Under the pieces are notes generated by a model. That model was not told the DNA's origin and did no database searches. It saw nothing but the letters and a program-made list of their open reading frames with translations. Shown here in pieces: positions 43,444 through 57,352 of a stretch of DNA of 64,000 bases; position 1 is the first letter of the stretch; every line of letters begins with the position of its first letter. This DNA is from Eretmocerus hayati (lineage: Eukaryota > Arthropoda > Insecta > Hymenoptera > Aphelinidae). Position numbers and translations under genes: made by a program. The DNA is taken from contig CM056743.1 of NCBI GenBank assembly GCA_029851415.1, positions 22,668,905-22,732,904 on the forward strand, read 5' to 3'.

Positions 43444-44441
43444 AGCCTGAAATGTCGGACGTCCCACGATTACACTAACTGTGCCCCTAATTTCTATCGA
43501 AAATTTCCTTGGGTGTACTGACCATCATTTGAAACCGTAGTTCCAAGCATAGAATTGATTCCTTACATCGACTCTTCGAAGATCATTCGGAAATCATTCC
43601 TCAAGTCGAAAAAAATCATATAAAAAATGAATGGAATCTCCTCAAAAATTTGCCTTGAAGCCGTCAAAAAAATGAGGAACTTTGTGGCTGATTTTTTGCA
43701 CTTCGTAAGAGCGGACTAAACTCACTTCGATTCTAAACCACTGATTTGTTCGTTGATTTCACGATAATGTTATTTAATCAGCATAATGGGGAAATCTGGT
43801 TACATTCGAAACTTCATCTTCACGTAATAGCAATTCAAAGATGAGACTTCGAGATCAACCAAAAAAATTTAATCTCCTAAATCATGGAAAAACTTTTGTC
43901 TCCGAGTAAATCAATAAACTTGATTGCCATAATGTGAGATTCAAAATATACATCAAATCACATCAATTCATTCCATAAATTGTCGATCATTATCTTATAA
44001 CCGTCAATCACATTCTCAATTCATATCTCAACTTGTCGTCATCTGAACGTCAACCAAAGCATGTCTCCACAAAGTATCCTCACCCCTTTCCATAAATCTT
44101 TTTTCTTCCTTGTATCACGCAAACCTCAAAGGAAAACGAAAAAAAAACCACAAAGTCTCAACACTCATCTCAACTATAAACGAGCCTTGTCTCCACAACC
44201 ACCGAGCGCGAACATAACATTGCCAACAAATTATGCACGAGCACATAATATATATCTGAGAAAAATACGTATGTGTACGTGTCGCTGCTCAAGCGCGTGC
44301 ACATCAATCGTTAATTAAGCAAATACCCCGAGCATATACTTCACATACACTCATACTTACATACATATATATATATATATAGATCCCACAGCTAACCAGT
44401 ACAAAGTATAAAAGAGTGCAATTCCCTGACCAATTGACCTG

Positions 44442-44474
<33 letters not shown>

Positions 44475-47400
44475 ACTATAGTGTGATATAGTCTGGGTAA
44501 TTCTCAGAGGTTCCATATAGCGTCAAAAGGGGCGTATACCTCGGTAGAGTTTCGCAAACTCCGAGAGAGCGCAGCGTTAAGGGTATCAAGGCAAGAAAAT
44601 TCCACTGAGAGAAATTAAAGGGATCCGAGATAAAAAGCAAGCAGAAACTGCGGAAGATGTAAAATGAGCTAGGAGCGATATACCCCCCCCCCCTTCTCTC
44701 CCCTGCCTTCTCCACCGAAGAGTGACAAAATCGTCGTGTGGGTCTTTATCCTTAGGGACAATTTGTCCCATTTTGTCGTACTTATTTTTTGTCTCCAAAG
44801 AGTTGGATGAACAGTAGAATGAGATAGAAATATAGGTCAAATATAGAAGTGTAACTAACCTATTAAAATGACTGTATTCTCACGACTACCGATAGTATAA
44901 GTTACAAGGTAGGTAAAATCGATTTTTTTCACGTGTGATGAGATTTGTAGTATAGCCCCACATAAAGTCTTAATCTTTCTCTTTCCTTCAGCAAAATTAC
45001 CTTTCTTTAGCTAATACATGAAAGACTTGAGTCAGCTGGATTTTCATTCAGGATCTTGGAACAAACTGTATAAAAGAAGGTCTGTGGTATTGCGCTCGAT
45101 GGACTTAGTTGGTACGAGATTGGCTTTGGTAATCCACGAGTTTCTTAGCTCTGTGTGCGGAAACTACGAAGACTGTAGTCCTTCGGCTTTTCAGATTTTC
45201 GATTTTTATACCGAGCGTCGTGAGAGAAAGGAGTGAGAGTAACAGAAGGACAAGTTCTGATCCACGAGTTGATTTCAAATACTGGATTTCTGATAACGAT
45301 TGTACGAGGCTCGTCCAAGATAAGAAATATCGATGTTGCACTTGATATTTTCTGAGATATGTTACTGCGATTGAGATAACGACAGAATATTTTCTCTAAA
45401 TTTGCATTAGTGAGCTTTATTCAAACTCGTATGAAAATTTACTTTCAGAATTGAGTCAACTAATTCTAAAACCATACTTATTGATTATTCTAATAATTGC
45501 AGAAAAAAAAATTATTTCAAGGTCTGTAATAAACATATTCCGATCAATCATGAAGTAATGTGAGTTTACCCAACATGCAACTCCCTTTAGCCAATCTGTC
45601 GATAGTTTTGGCTCACTTCAATATTTTCCAACGTACTTTATTGCACTTTGAAGTTTATTCTAAGACCTTTGAAAGGAGCTGAAGTGAGTTTAATTTCAAC
45701 TAACCAGGGCCAAGCTATTACGACTTCCCCATAAGTGATGTTTTTCCGAGTTTGCAGAAAAAACTGAAGATTTTTGTCTTATGGGATTTGACATACCGCT
45801 AACTGGGGTAAATTTGGGACGTTGGGGAGGGGGGGGGGGGGTAATTTTGGGACAAATCATGAGAAAGTCGTTATCACGCTCAATCGGCAAGGCAGATAAT
45901 CCTGAAGCTTTGGTACCTGTTCTCCCCACTTGGGGCACGCATAAGTAATGTTTTGCATCGGCGCGAGGTCCTCCATCAACTATGAATTTATTCATAAACA
46001 GACTTCTTTAAGAGTATGTTTCCAATCCAAAAAACAGTCTTCCCGAAAAATGAGTGGGATACAGACATTTGGCCGCATGCCCTTAACTAATAATGCCGGA
46101 AAATTTTTCGACAGAAAGCTCGGGATGCAGCAGCAATATTCAACAGTAATGGAAAATTTCTACTATTTCCATGAATGGGTTTTCAACTCATTCTGGGACT
46201 ATATCTTGACCTATGAACATTTTTTCCACTCAATATCAATATAAGTTAAGCAAGAGTCTACTTTGGCTTAATCATAGAGTGAGTAAAATGCATTATTGGT
46301 GAAAACAACTCACTCGCTTCGAGTCAAATTTCACTTGCGGGTAAAGGTTCACTTTTGTTTGGGGATCAAAATATCACTTCAAGAGTTTTAAAAAAGTCTA
46401 GTTTCGAGTTTTGAGCCTCGTGCTTGTTAGAGCAAATTCATTCATCCCACGACGGTGAGCCGCTATTTCAGATTTTTCCTATCAAAAAGCGTAGAACTCA
46501 TATTTATTTGAGCCGAATTCCGGATATATTTCTAATTTTATCCCAATCCATGCGCACATTGGTATTAATTTTGATTGGTGCATGCTGGCTCCGAAAAAAA
46601 ACCCCAGGATCATTATTTCTATACAATCAAAGCCCAAAAAAATTTCAAAAACTTCAGATTCTATCAAAAAAAGGTTCGTGTGTGAATAGGTATTCATCAT
46701 TCTCAACAAATGGCACTGCAGAATTTGCAATTGAAACTCAAAGGATAATTTTGCTGTGCGCATCTACACGATTTTTCAGAGGGAAAGTAGAATACGCGAA
46801 AGCGGAAATGGTGAAACATCAACGCGCAATATGCAAGTGAACTGAGCCCACGTTGCTACAATTTGTTTCGGCTTGAAAAGAAATTGCACAAACGCAAACC
46901 AGATCTCAAATAGAGCTTTGAATGAAATCTGCTGCTGCGCAAAACAAGATGAAAAACGTGATGTTCATTTTTGGGCCAAAAGCCCTCCTTTGTTATGACG
47001 TGATATTCAAACCATGATGAGCTCATCCGTATCTTGTCGAGTTTTTTTTCCGTGAGTTGGAAATCGTAATCAAGGGGAAAAATGTGTTATCTGAAAAAAA
47101 GTAACTAGAATTGAAATCAATTTTCATATTTTGTAATACTCATCGCTGAGAAAGATCTCGTTATCGAACTTCATAGTCTTCCGTTAAAAAAAGTATCCGC
47201 CCACCACCTTTTGAGAATAAAAAGTTTTTGTTCCCCTGGTGTGATTTCTACGAACCCGGGTAGTATTTCCTTCGACTCTCGTGATTTTTCTTGGTAATCG
47301 ATCAGAAAATTTCGTTCTCATCCTAGCTCACCAAATTTGCGGAGAAATGTGGATATAGTCTACTAAACTTGAGTCACAATCTTGCGATGTCATGAAAGTG

Positions 47401-49429
47401 CACTCTACCATAAAATTCCTCTTTAAAATCATAAAGATTGTAAGACTGTCGACTCTTTTTCGGAACTAGCTCAAGTAGGCTCAAAAACTTTGCTCATTAC
47501 TTATTCACTTGAGGTTGCTTGAGGTTATTCGCTATTTTCCCCGTTCCGTGGATGATATTGATTGCTGATAATTTGTGATGCTTTTCTTGTAATGCTTTAA
47601 AAGAAGATGAAAAAATTCTGAAATTTTTTGTCAATACAAGGAACTATGAAAAAAGAGGTGAATATGAATCCATAAGAAAAACAAAAATTTTGTACAAACA
47701 AACATTTCTAAAATCCCGATTTTGAGGTGTTTCGATCTCTTCTCACCTCAAAAACACATTTTGAGCAAAAAACCGGCAGTTGTAATGCCTGGGACGATTT
47801 CTTCCGTGAACGTGATAGTGTTCATCTCACTGGCTGATTCGATGGTTCAAATCCAAGCAATTGGTTTGCAACAGGCGTTATTTTGTTTTAAAATTCTTTG
47901 AGAGGTTCAATTTTGTAGTCCTGGGAATAACTTGGGTGGTTTTTGAAATAAAAAACAATAAAATACCAAGATTCTGAGATTATACTGTTATTAAATTTAT
48001 CGACGAGGTAGTTCACGAAAATTCAAAAATTCAAATAACTCAAATCAGTCAAAATCACGATCCAAAAGTCGCCCTACACCAGAACTCGTAAATTTACTAC
48101 ACATCAGTGCAAAGTGATCAATAAGTCAAACTCCAACATTTAAACTAACCAACTTTTCTCAGAGTCTTTCGCAATTTTATAATCAGGTCGAACCCATCAA
48201 GCAAAGCGAAAACTTTTACTTTCCAACAAAACGCTGCGTAAAATCGTGAAACAGAACACCAAGCCAAAAATTCACTCCGAAGCCAGTTTTGCACTGCTCA
48301 GGCATACTTTTTTTTATCTATTACAAAGTTAGTTTCTGGGGGTCTGACTACTATGTGCCAGAGGTATTTAGAGCAGCAGTTCGCTTGACTGGGCCAACGA
48401 CGACGACGACGACGACGACGACGAAGCTACGATGAAAAAAAAGCTCGTAGAGAAAAGTAGACAGGCTTCCGAAAAAAGGAAAACAAGTTGCAGAAATAAA
48501 GTGAGAAAGTGAATAAAAAATGGAAAAAAAAGGGAAGTGGAAGGAGATAAGAGTCCACATGACGGAGCTGAAAAAAATTCTAAGCAGCTCTTGGTAGATT
48601 CCCTACAAAAAAATCCATGTACTCAATGAATTCACGTGTCTGTGTGTGTTGTAATACACCTTCATACTCATACTATTTTAAGGTCCCGAAGCCCGTTAGA
48701 CACGCAAATCAGCTATCTCCTGTTCTATATATTCTCTGGATTCTGGTAATGAGCGTAAATCTTGAAGCAGAGAATATATAGATATATTGAAGCGCATACC
48801 CGTGGGGCCGAGTGTTAACGCGAGTATACATACATCTATGCAGTCTTGGGATTTGTATTACCAAACTCTCGGGACAGATTCCTCGTTCACGAAAATCTGC
48901 GACATGAGCCCAAACCCTATGTAGCACAAATTTCTCAAGCGACTCCTCCATTATTCCTACTTCTCTCTCTCTCTCAATGTTTGCTAAATTGCTCTACGAT
49001 ACGCACTTTGGTTGAATTATCCTATACATTATTTGCCTAGATCTTATTTCCAGAATAACTTACCCTCTGAGTTCACTCTATAGAGAGCTGAGTAAAATAT
49101 ATATAGGGGATCGAATTTCCAATGTGTAGGCGGCTGATGTTATGGGGTAGCATTTCCTACTCGGCTTTAGGAAATTTGATGCTAGATGTTCCGCGGAGGT
49201 TTGGAAAGTTTGCCTTTGGCTCAATTTTCTCACTCATCGTCGATTTCGTTCACTCTTGAAGGCCGTATTGAGATATTCGATGCTGATGATGAGTTAAAGC
49301 GATGGTCATCGTTCATACAAGGGAATGGCACGTTTGAGATAATAGCATCATCCACTGAGAGAATAAGTAACGGAATCGTTAAATTTTCCAGGGAATTTCA
49401 TGCTCTTTAAGATGCACGAGATCGACATG
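43444..49429. other. Host DNA, nothing firm
   Basis: No supported gene in about 6 kb. It holds AT runs and a CA repeat (about 44449-44475), C and G runs near 44682 and 45826, and a GAC trinucleotide run at about 48398-48422. It could be intron if the promoter at 43344 is real. Confidence 0.4.
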
Positions 49430-49720
49430 CGATAGATTGACAACTGTCAAAGTCACAACGAGTTTAGTAGCGTTGCATCGGTCGCCCCATATGAGCACAT
49501 GTATAAGCGCGTGGAAAGGTTTAAAATGCATACCTTCCGATTTTTCCGCAGAAAATCATAATTTTGCACTAAAAGTTGTTAATAACAAAAAACCACCGGG
49601 TTTTACGGACTGTCGACCTCGTGCATTCGATTCAGCGCCCGGGAATACATAGGAATACACCCTCAAAGCTTCTGGAACACGAGTCGTCTACTCAGACCCC
49701 CCCCCCCCCCAGCGCCCGAA
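49430..49720 (+). repeat. Solo end copy of the 54-57 kb repeat family
   Basis: Matches about 56955-57345: attgacaactgtcaaa, gccccatat, tgcactaaaa.ttgttaataacaaaa, gacctc.tgcattcg and the terminal actcagac plus C14 plus agcgcccg block. It is a single end, without the inverted partner. Confidence 0.75.
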
Positions 49721-49839
49721 CTATATGGATTGAAGAGTGAGTAGTCTAACTCCGCTGCCAGCGTGGCTACATTTACACGAGTTCTCAAACTCAATTTATC
49801 GGAATTTTCAAAAAAAAAAATGTACGTACAATGTAAACA

Positions 49840-50575
49840 TTTTGTGGGAAAAACCAGCGGTTGATGCCGGTGATGAACCAGTTGATTAATTATTCGCGTC
49901 AGGCACTGGTTGATCACCAAATCTAATCATTGGTTATACATTTTTCTACAGCAAATATGGGAGTAAATATGGGATCTATGAGATTGGTAAGCGGCGGTGC
50001 CCGCACAACATTTTTGGGTCAAAAAAAGAAGTTTTCTTGGTGTCTTTTTTTCCATAAACAAATAGAGATCAACAAGAGCGCCAGTGCTGAGAGTCTTTCC
50101 GGGGGAAAATCCAGGTTGAAGAACGATTTCGCGATTCAGTATCTGGATGGGTGACCGCTTCGCTCAGGCTACTACGCTTAGCCCGAGCAAAAATCCCACC
50201 GACTCTTTTATTATGGGTATAAGACGGGATCCCTATCGGTGAATTTTTTGCGCGAGCTGAGCGTAGTAGCCCCAGCCGAGCGGTGACCAATCTCGATACT
50301 GAATCGCAAAATTGTTGCTTAACCTAAATTTTTTCCAAAAACGCTCGTGTGGCCAGCGCTGATATTTTTTTGTATCTGTTGATCAAAAAACATGATAAAA
50401 TTCGTTTTCTCAACCCAATAATGTCATCCCGAAACCACCATTGGCCAATCTCATGGATTCCATTGCCACTTCCTCATTGGTCGCTGTGGTAAAATTGTTG
50501 GTCAACCACTGGTTAAAATTGGTGATTGACCAGTAGTTGACCAATTTGGTTGGGAGTCAACTAATCTTATTGGCA
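49840..50575. mobile_element. Imperfect foldback related to the 26.9-kb element
   Basis: Outer parts share ggttgatcacc/gaccagtagttgacc-type inverted blocks. Inner arms (about 50030-50180 and 50230-50400) pair, for example ggtgaccgcttcgctcaggctactacgct with agcgtagtagcc...gagcggtgacc. The gattcagtatc...gtgacc segments resemble those near 27428 and 28120, so the two elements share subunits. Ends are not clear. Confidence 0.55.
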
Positions 50576-53500
50576 CCTCTTTTGCATTTCAGGGAGACTT
50601 ACTTTTACAGATGCTGCTCACGAATTGTATCATTACGGACTCAAAAATCCAAAAACAACAAGAAATTTGAAAATTTATGGACATAGAAGGACTAAGAAAT
50701 AACTTATATAATTAAGTTTTTCGCAAACTAAGCATATTTATTCGAAGCATGAGCCATTTCAATCATAGCGCCATACAAATAACCATAAAAATCTTAGGGT
50801 ACTCAGCTTTGGAGACAGCAATAAGGATTATACTGAATCACCCTTTGAGCCATCCTCAAAACTTCGAACATTCCTTAAAGGCTGCCCTAATTGTGTTATT
50901 GATTCTCGCGTATGGAGAAGGAGTTCATTGGTTCCCAAACGGCTGCTTCCAGCCTCATAGTAGTAATTATGTCAAGAGTTAATTTCATAAGATTCTTTAA
51001 CGACTAGATCTTAGGTAAATTCCACTGTTATCAAGAATTTGAATAGTACATGGCTTGGATAGAATGGTCAAGATGCGATTACGTAGAAAAAAGTTATACA
51101 AAATGAGATTAGCGCATCATTTTCCATAAGATTTGATTCAAATTCATTTTCACAGCTCCTAATTATCTCAACATTTCTGTAGTAAAAATTTCATTTCTAT
51201 CTCAGAAATCACATTGAGCATCTCTCAAAAGTCTGCTGAATGAGTGTCAGAAGCATTTGCAAGAGAAACAGTCTCAATTTAATACTTCGACGAGCATCAA
51301 AACTACAAATTTTCTGGTCCAAGTAGTATAAATTGTTTCAGTCAGACAGGTATATTCTCAAACCGTTAGCGCACAAACAATCTCACACCAAAATACTACA
51401 TTCAAACTTCTTGTCCGCGATATTATCAGTACTGAAAGAGACAAATATCCAGAATATATAACCATTTCGAATGATTTCGCTCTCGGGAGTCACAAAATAC
51501 AGTAGTAGAACTAAACTAAAATTACGAGAATAGATAACGTCACCCAATTAATAGAGTTGCGCAACTGCAACTTTACTCTCCGAATATGTGTATGTATGTA
51601 TAGTAATATTCATGCGACCTCGATTTTCTCCATCCAAACTAAATGCGTAAATCGTGTTGCATCATTTTGAATTTCCCTGAAATATAATTTTCAAACTAAG
51701 AACTCGAGACTAGAAAATTACATTAATATCTCATTCATATACACACTCGTATTCAAAGTAATAACTCTCTGACTGATCAACGAGGCTGTTGACGAAAAAG
51801 GCCAATGAACGGGATGAATTTTGGGCAACCTATAGTCACACTCACTCACTGAATTCCCTGCAAAATTTTATCGGACGAAAAGGAATTTAGACGTTAATCA
51901 ATGACCCTTATGTGACGCCTGACCTAGTAGTTTGTGAAAAATTCCTTTCAATTCCAACAACGACTAGTGCAAAACTCATTCCGATCAACCATTCATTCTA
52001 ATTTATTTGGTTTGCGAAAACGTTTGCTCAACTCTATAGCTACTTTTCCCGTTTGCTACTGCGCGTATATAAACTCCCCCAAACTATACAGAGAGAGAAA
52101 AGGAGGGAGGGGGGGGGGGGAGAAGAGTCCCTTTTCTCGCGGCGTTACGCTTCGCAGACGGCTTCTGCGATTGCACTTGGTACTGCAATGCTTCTCGATC
52201 TCGTAAAATGCTCGCCTCGACGACCATCAGGCCAACATAGTAGCTGTATAAGCAGACCAAGTGATCTTTACTACTACCCCCTAATGTATACACCGTTTCT
52301 ACAAAAAGCTAACTTTCTACCTTTCTGAAACTCACAACTTTCTCACTCTCGAGACATCATTCAGATTATATCTCTTGAAATATTTACTTTGATCGTTTCA
52401 ATTTGTTAAGACACTTCTGTCTGAAACTCGATTGACCCGAGAAATTTTCTCAATACGTTACAAGGAATTAGTATTCGACACGTGAATAAATGGAAAACAT
52501 TTCAGGAGTCTCACGATGAGTCGTTTAGACGAAAAAGGTTCAGTTAGGTGAACGTCGGTTTTTCCTGTGGGATATGTTCTGAAGTAATTAACAGAACATT
52601 TTACAACGAGAAAAACAAATAAATTTGTGGAGGGTTTTTGAAATGAAGTCAATTTTTCAGCTGCTCTCTCAGCACAGTCGATTGACTTTTATTGATCACT
52701 CTCGTCTCTCACTTTAAAATCGACCTCACAAAATGATCAAATCCCCGTATTTGGCGTAAAAAGGCCCTATCATCCAGAATTCGGAGTCCAAATTAGAACC
52801 ACATACGATCTGAGTCGACTGTTCTGAGAAAAAAGCTGAAAAATTGAATTTATTCCAAAAACCCTCTACAGATTTTTTTCTCATTTGAAAATGTTCTACT
52901 AATGACCCCGCAAACATGCGAGGAAATAAAGCAAGAAAGTTCTTCAGTATTACCTCATTGATGTGACTTGGGGATTTTATCTCAAAATGCGCAGAGAGAA
53001 AATAGTTAAAGCAATAAGATTCGACATAGTTTTGCGGAGCGTCGTGAGCTCAGTCGAGTGGACTAGGCAGCCGATAGATTATTTCATCGATTAATTTTGT
53101 AGTGACAACGATTAACAAATATTTTGTATTAGTCGTGCGTTCGGACGGGCACCGTGGCTCGTGTCGATCTGATTACCTACATGGCACTGATGTATATTTA
53201 CCAGTCGGCTCTGTACTTTTAAGGCTGGCATTGGATTTGTAAACTTGGAGACAAGGCAAGTTATCGGCAAATGTTCCATCCCGCGCTGTAAATGTACTCC
53301 TTCCACGTTGGAATAATAATCCGACCTGGTGTGACAAGAGTAAGTTGACCAGTTCGCAGCATATTTTTACCAGGCGAGAGATACTTCTACAGGAGAAATA
53401 TTTTGGAGAGCAAATTCACCGCGCGCGTGGTACTTTTCACATAATTTTAATACTGTGTATATGCATAGATACAGTATCGCGGAAGTCCGGTGGGTCTTGT

Positions 53501-54165
53501 GAGATCCACTTTTTGGATAGCTCAGCCTCTAGACACTTTTTCAATTTGGATCATTCCAATGCACGAATTTTTTCAAGGGAAATTTGAATAGAGAGTTGTC
53601 ATTGGAATTGCTCACTCGAGAGCTACTGCCATCTCTACATGAATCGTTATAAACAGTAGACTCAATTCCTCATCGAGCATCGTGCGAGCGTTGAGTTTTG
53701 TGTAATTCTGTGAAAACTACGTGAGCATCATCAGGCTTTCGGATTGTCCCAGGCACTAATTTTTGACCTAGAAGAAAGCCATCAACCATACACAACTGGC
53801 GAAATATTGTCATAAAGCTTGGCAAGCTACATTTCAAAAAGGGGATCCCACAGGACCCACAATAAAGCGCCCCAGGCTTAAAACAAAATTATTCATTTCA
53901 GAGAGTGGATACCTTTGATCGTTTGAATCATAAACTCATGAAAATTTATGTTTGGAAAGGTGTTTCATTGGCATCAAGCATTTGACAGAGTTTTAATTGA
54001 ATTTATGGAGGCTTAGAAACCCTCACTCGTTTGACTATTGCAGCATCGATAGTACAACCTCAAATTCATGAGAAGCTGTGAAACATACATTTTCTTATTC
54101 TGTTTGAATTCAATGCTATTCATGGACTTTATACTTCATTCAAATTGTATACCAAAATGACGCGG
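50576..54165. other. Host DNA, nothing recognised
   Basis: No supported gene. A G run (about 52109-52120) and short stop-rich frames only. Confidence 0.4.
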
Positions 54166-57100
54166 TTCGGATATTATCCGGGCGCTGGGGGGGGGGGGGG
54201 GGGTCTGAGTAAAAAAATCGTGTTTCAGAAGGTTTGAAGGTGTATTCTTATGTATTTTGAGGCGCTGAATCGAATGCACGAGGTCGCCAGCCCAAAAACC
54301 CCGGCGTTCTTTTGTTATTAACAATTTTTAGTGCAAAATTATGGTTTTTTGCAAAAAACTCGGAAAATATGCATTTTTACGGAAAATTTGTGGATACTAA
54401 AGTTGTAGAACGCAAAATTTCCTACAAAGAAGATCCTCACAAAGGGACTAGGCGGTTAAGCATGGTGAAGTGGACCTTGTCAGGTATGGCCCCGAAAGTA
54501 TTCTTTCCCACTTTCTAACCCCAAATTATGACGAAAGCAAAGGTTTGTAGGTCCCAAAGTGACCCCTGTTTTCTACGGCACCCTAGGAATCCTCTAGAAA
54601 AACTCTCGAAATCGATGTTCCTTCTATCAAATCGCATTCTGATGCATTTCAACGAATCGATCTGAAATTTTTTTGACATATTTTTGAAACTCCACCAAAT
54701 AGAAGAAAGATATTTGCATACTGACAACTTTGGATTTAGGCCCCGAAAAAAATTCTTGAATATTGAAAAACGATTTTTCTCATAGAGGTTGGGGATTAGC
54801 ACGGAATTTGAACATTCCACCGTGTTTGTCAGGTAATTTTACATCGAAAACTGCTTTGAAACATATAACTTTAGGTGGTGGAACATGGTCAGAAATGCAA
54901 AAAACCATTTTTAAAGCAAATTTTGATTCAGTAATTTGCATCTTCTGCGCATGCGCGTCCTCCTACGTCTCTGAAAGTATTCCTAATCGATAGCTGATGC
55001 AATTCCCTTCAAAATGACCCCTTGAGGAAGTCGATTTGATGCAGTAAAACCTGAGATCTAGCTATTTTAAGAAATGGAAAAATCCAAGGTACCAAATCCG
55101 TGAAGCCGTGGCTCCTTCAATGGGCCCGAAAAGTGCGAATTTTGAGTCGGACTGTTTCAAAGATGTGAACATGTGTTTTCGATGTAATTTTTGACGTAGA
55201 AACCGAATACGTGGTCAGTTTTGTTCCAAACCTTCAAGATTTTTTATGATTCTCAAAAAACCGACCGGGGGGTGTACGGCCATTTCCAGCCTTCTTCTAC
55301 ATATTTGAGATGTATGATGAGTATAGTCAAAGGTTTGAACTTGTCGCATAGAGGATGCAAGTATGTTTTCCTTTGTATTTGACCATCTGAAGACAATAGC
55401 GATGGTTTTGAGGCACAGGAATAACTCAAGACAGAGATATAAGGTGCATGGTGCAGTTCTCTCTGATAAGATCATAAAACAAAATATAGCTCCATCAGTC
55501 CAAATCTGACTCCCAACTCATTCCCAAGCCTCGAAATCATCGGCATCATCTTCAGCTGCTCAGAATACAGAGGAAAACATACTTGCATTGTCTACGCGAC
55601 AAGTCCAAAGCTTTGCCTATACCCAACATACATCTCAAATGTGTAGAAAAAGGCTTGAAATGGCCGTACACCTTCCGGTCGGTTTTTTGAGAATCATAAA
55701 AAATCTTGAAGGTTTGGAACAAAACTGACCACGTATTCGGTTTCTACGTCAAAAATTACATCGAAAACACATGTTCACATCTTTGAAACAGTCCGACTCA
55801 AAATTCGCACTTTTCGGGCCCATTGAAGGAGCCACGGCTTCACGGATTTGGTACCTTGGATTTTTCCATTTCTTAAAATAGCTAGATCTCAGGTTTTACT
55901 GCATCAAATCGACTTCCTCAAGGGGTCATTTTGAAGGGAATTGCATCAGCTATCGATTAGGAATACTTTCAGAGACGTAGGAGGAAGCGCATGCGCAGAA
56001 GATGCAAATTACTGAATCAAAATTTGCTTTGAAAATGGTTTTTTGCATTTCTGACCATGTTCCACCATCTAAAGTTATATGTTTCAAAGCAGTTTTCGAT
56101 GTAAAATTACCTGACAAACACGGTGGAATGTTCAAATTCCGTGCTAATCCCCAACCTCTATGAGAAAAATCGTTTTTCAATATTCAAGAATTTTTTTCGG
56201 GGCCTAAATCCAAAGTTGTCAGTATGCAAATATCTTTCTTCTATTTGGTGAAGTTTCAAAAATATGTCAAAAAAATTTCAGATCGATTCGTTGAAATGCA
56301 TCAGAATGCGATTTGATAGAAGGAACATCGATTTCGAGGGTTTTTTAGAGGATTCCTAGGGTGCCGTAGAAAACAGGGGTCACTTTGGGACCTACAAACC
56401 TTTGCTTTCGTCATAATTTGGGGTTAGAAAGTGGGAAAGAATACTTTCGGGGCCATACCTGACAAGGTCCACTTCACCATGCTTAACCGCCTAGTCCCTT
56501 TCCCGGAAAACCCAAGCCTGGGGCGGGAAATGCGCCGAAACCGTTCCGCGCGTTTAACGTGGGCTTATATGGGGCAGCTGACGCAGCGCTACTAAACTCG
56601 CTGCCAATTTGACAGTTTTCAATTTAGGGTTCGGTGACCAAGTGCATCTTGAAAAGGATGAGATTCCCTTCAAAATGGTGCAGGCCTGATTCCGCTGAAT
56701 TCAAACATCTTCGGCTATGGAGCGAGAGAAAGATAAAAAGTACAGATTCTGAGGCCAAAATTGTGTTATAGCGCTGCGACTCGGTCGCTCTCGTATCGCC
56801 GCGCGCCGGCAGTTTTGCTGTGGGAATAGGGTTTTGACAAACTTACTTCCCTTTCTTTTGAGCCACTCTCGAAGGGCTTCTTTCTTAGCTAGATACGACC
56901 TGTACCATTTTGAAGGAAATTTCATCCTCTTGACAATCCACTTGGTCGCCTAGCCCTAAATTGACAACTGTCAAATTGGCACCGAGTCTAGTAGCGCTGC
57001 ATCGGCTGCCCCATATAAGCTCATGTTAAACGCGCGGAACAGTTTTCGCATATTTCCCGCCCCAGGCTTGGGTTTTCCGGGAAATTTGTAAGCTTTTTTG

Positions 57101-57352
57101 TAGTAAATTTTGCGTTCTATAACTTTGGGCTCTACAAATCTTCCGTAAAAATGCATGTTTTCCGAGGTTTTTGCAAAAAACCATAATCTTGCACTAAAAA
57201 TTGTTAATAACAAAAGAACGCCGGGGTTTTCGGGCTGGCGACCTCATGCATTCGGTTCAGCGCCTCAAAATACATATATGTACACCTTCAAACCTTCTGG
57301 GACACGATCTTCTTACTCAGACCCCCCCCCCCCAAGCGCCCGGACTATATGT
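54166..57352. mobile_element. 3.2-kb composite palindromic repeat with G/C-tract ends
   Basis: The left end reads cgggcgct then G17 (54187-54203) then gtctgagt. The right end is the complement, actcagac, C12 (57322-57333), aagcgcccg. The inner part is a palindrome with about 1-kb arms. On the right side a further nested inverted unit lies at about 56500-57090, with a central non-inverted spacer. No transposase is seen. A solo end lies at 49430-49720, so it is a repeat family of this genome. Confidence 0.8.
54441..56501. repeat. Inner palindrome, about 1-kb arms
   Basis: Arms 54441-55440 and 55503-56501 are reverse complements; position pairs sum to about 110943, with few indels. Identity is high in the outer 900 bp and falls near the centre (55471), where a loop of about 62 nt remains. 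The mirrored frames at 54763-54993 and 55950-56180 are the same sequence and carry no recognised domain. Confidence 0.85.

Noticed and set aside
48351..48560. Minus-strand frame with a valine run
   Set aside because: It translates a GAC trinucleotide repeat and has no other support.
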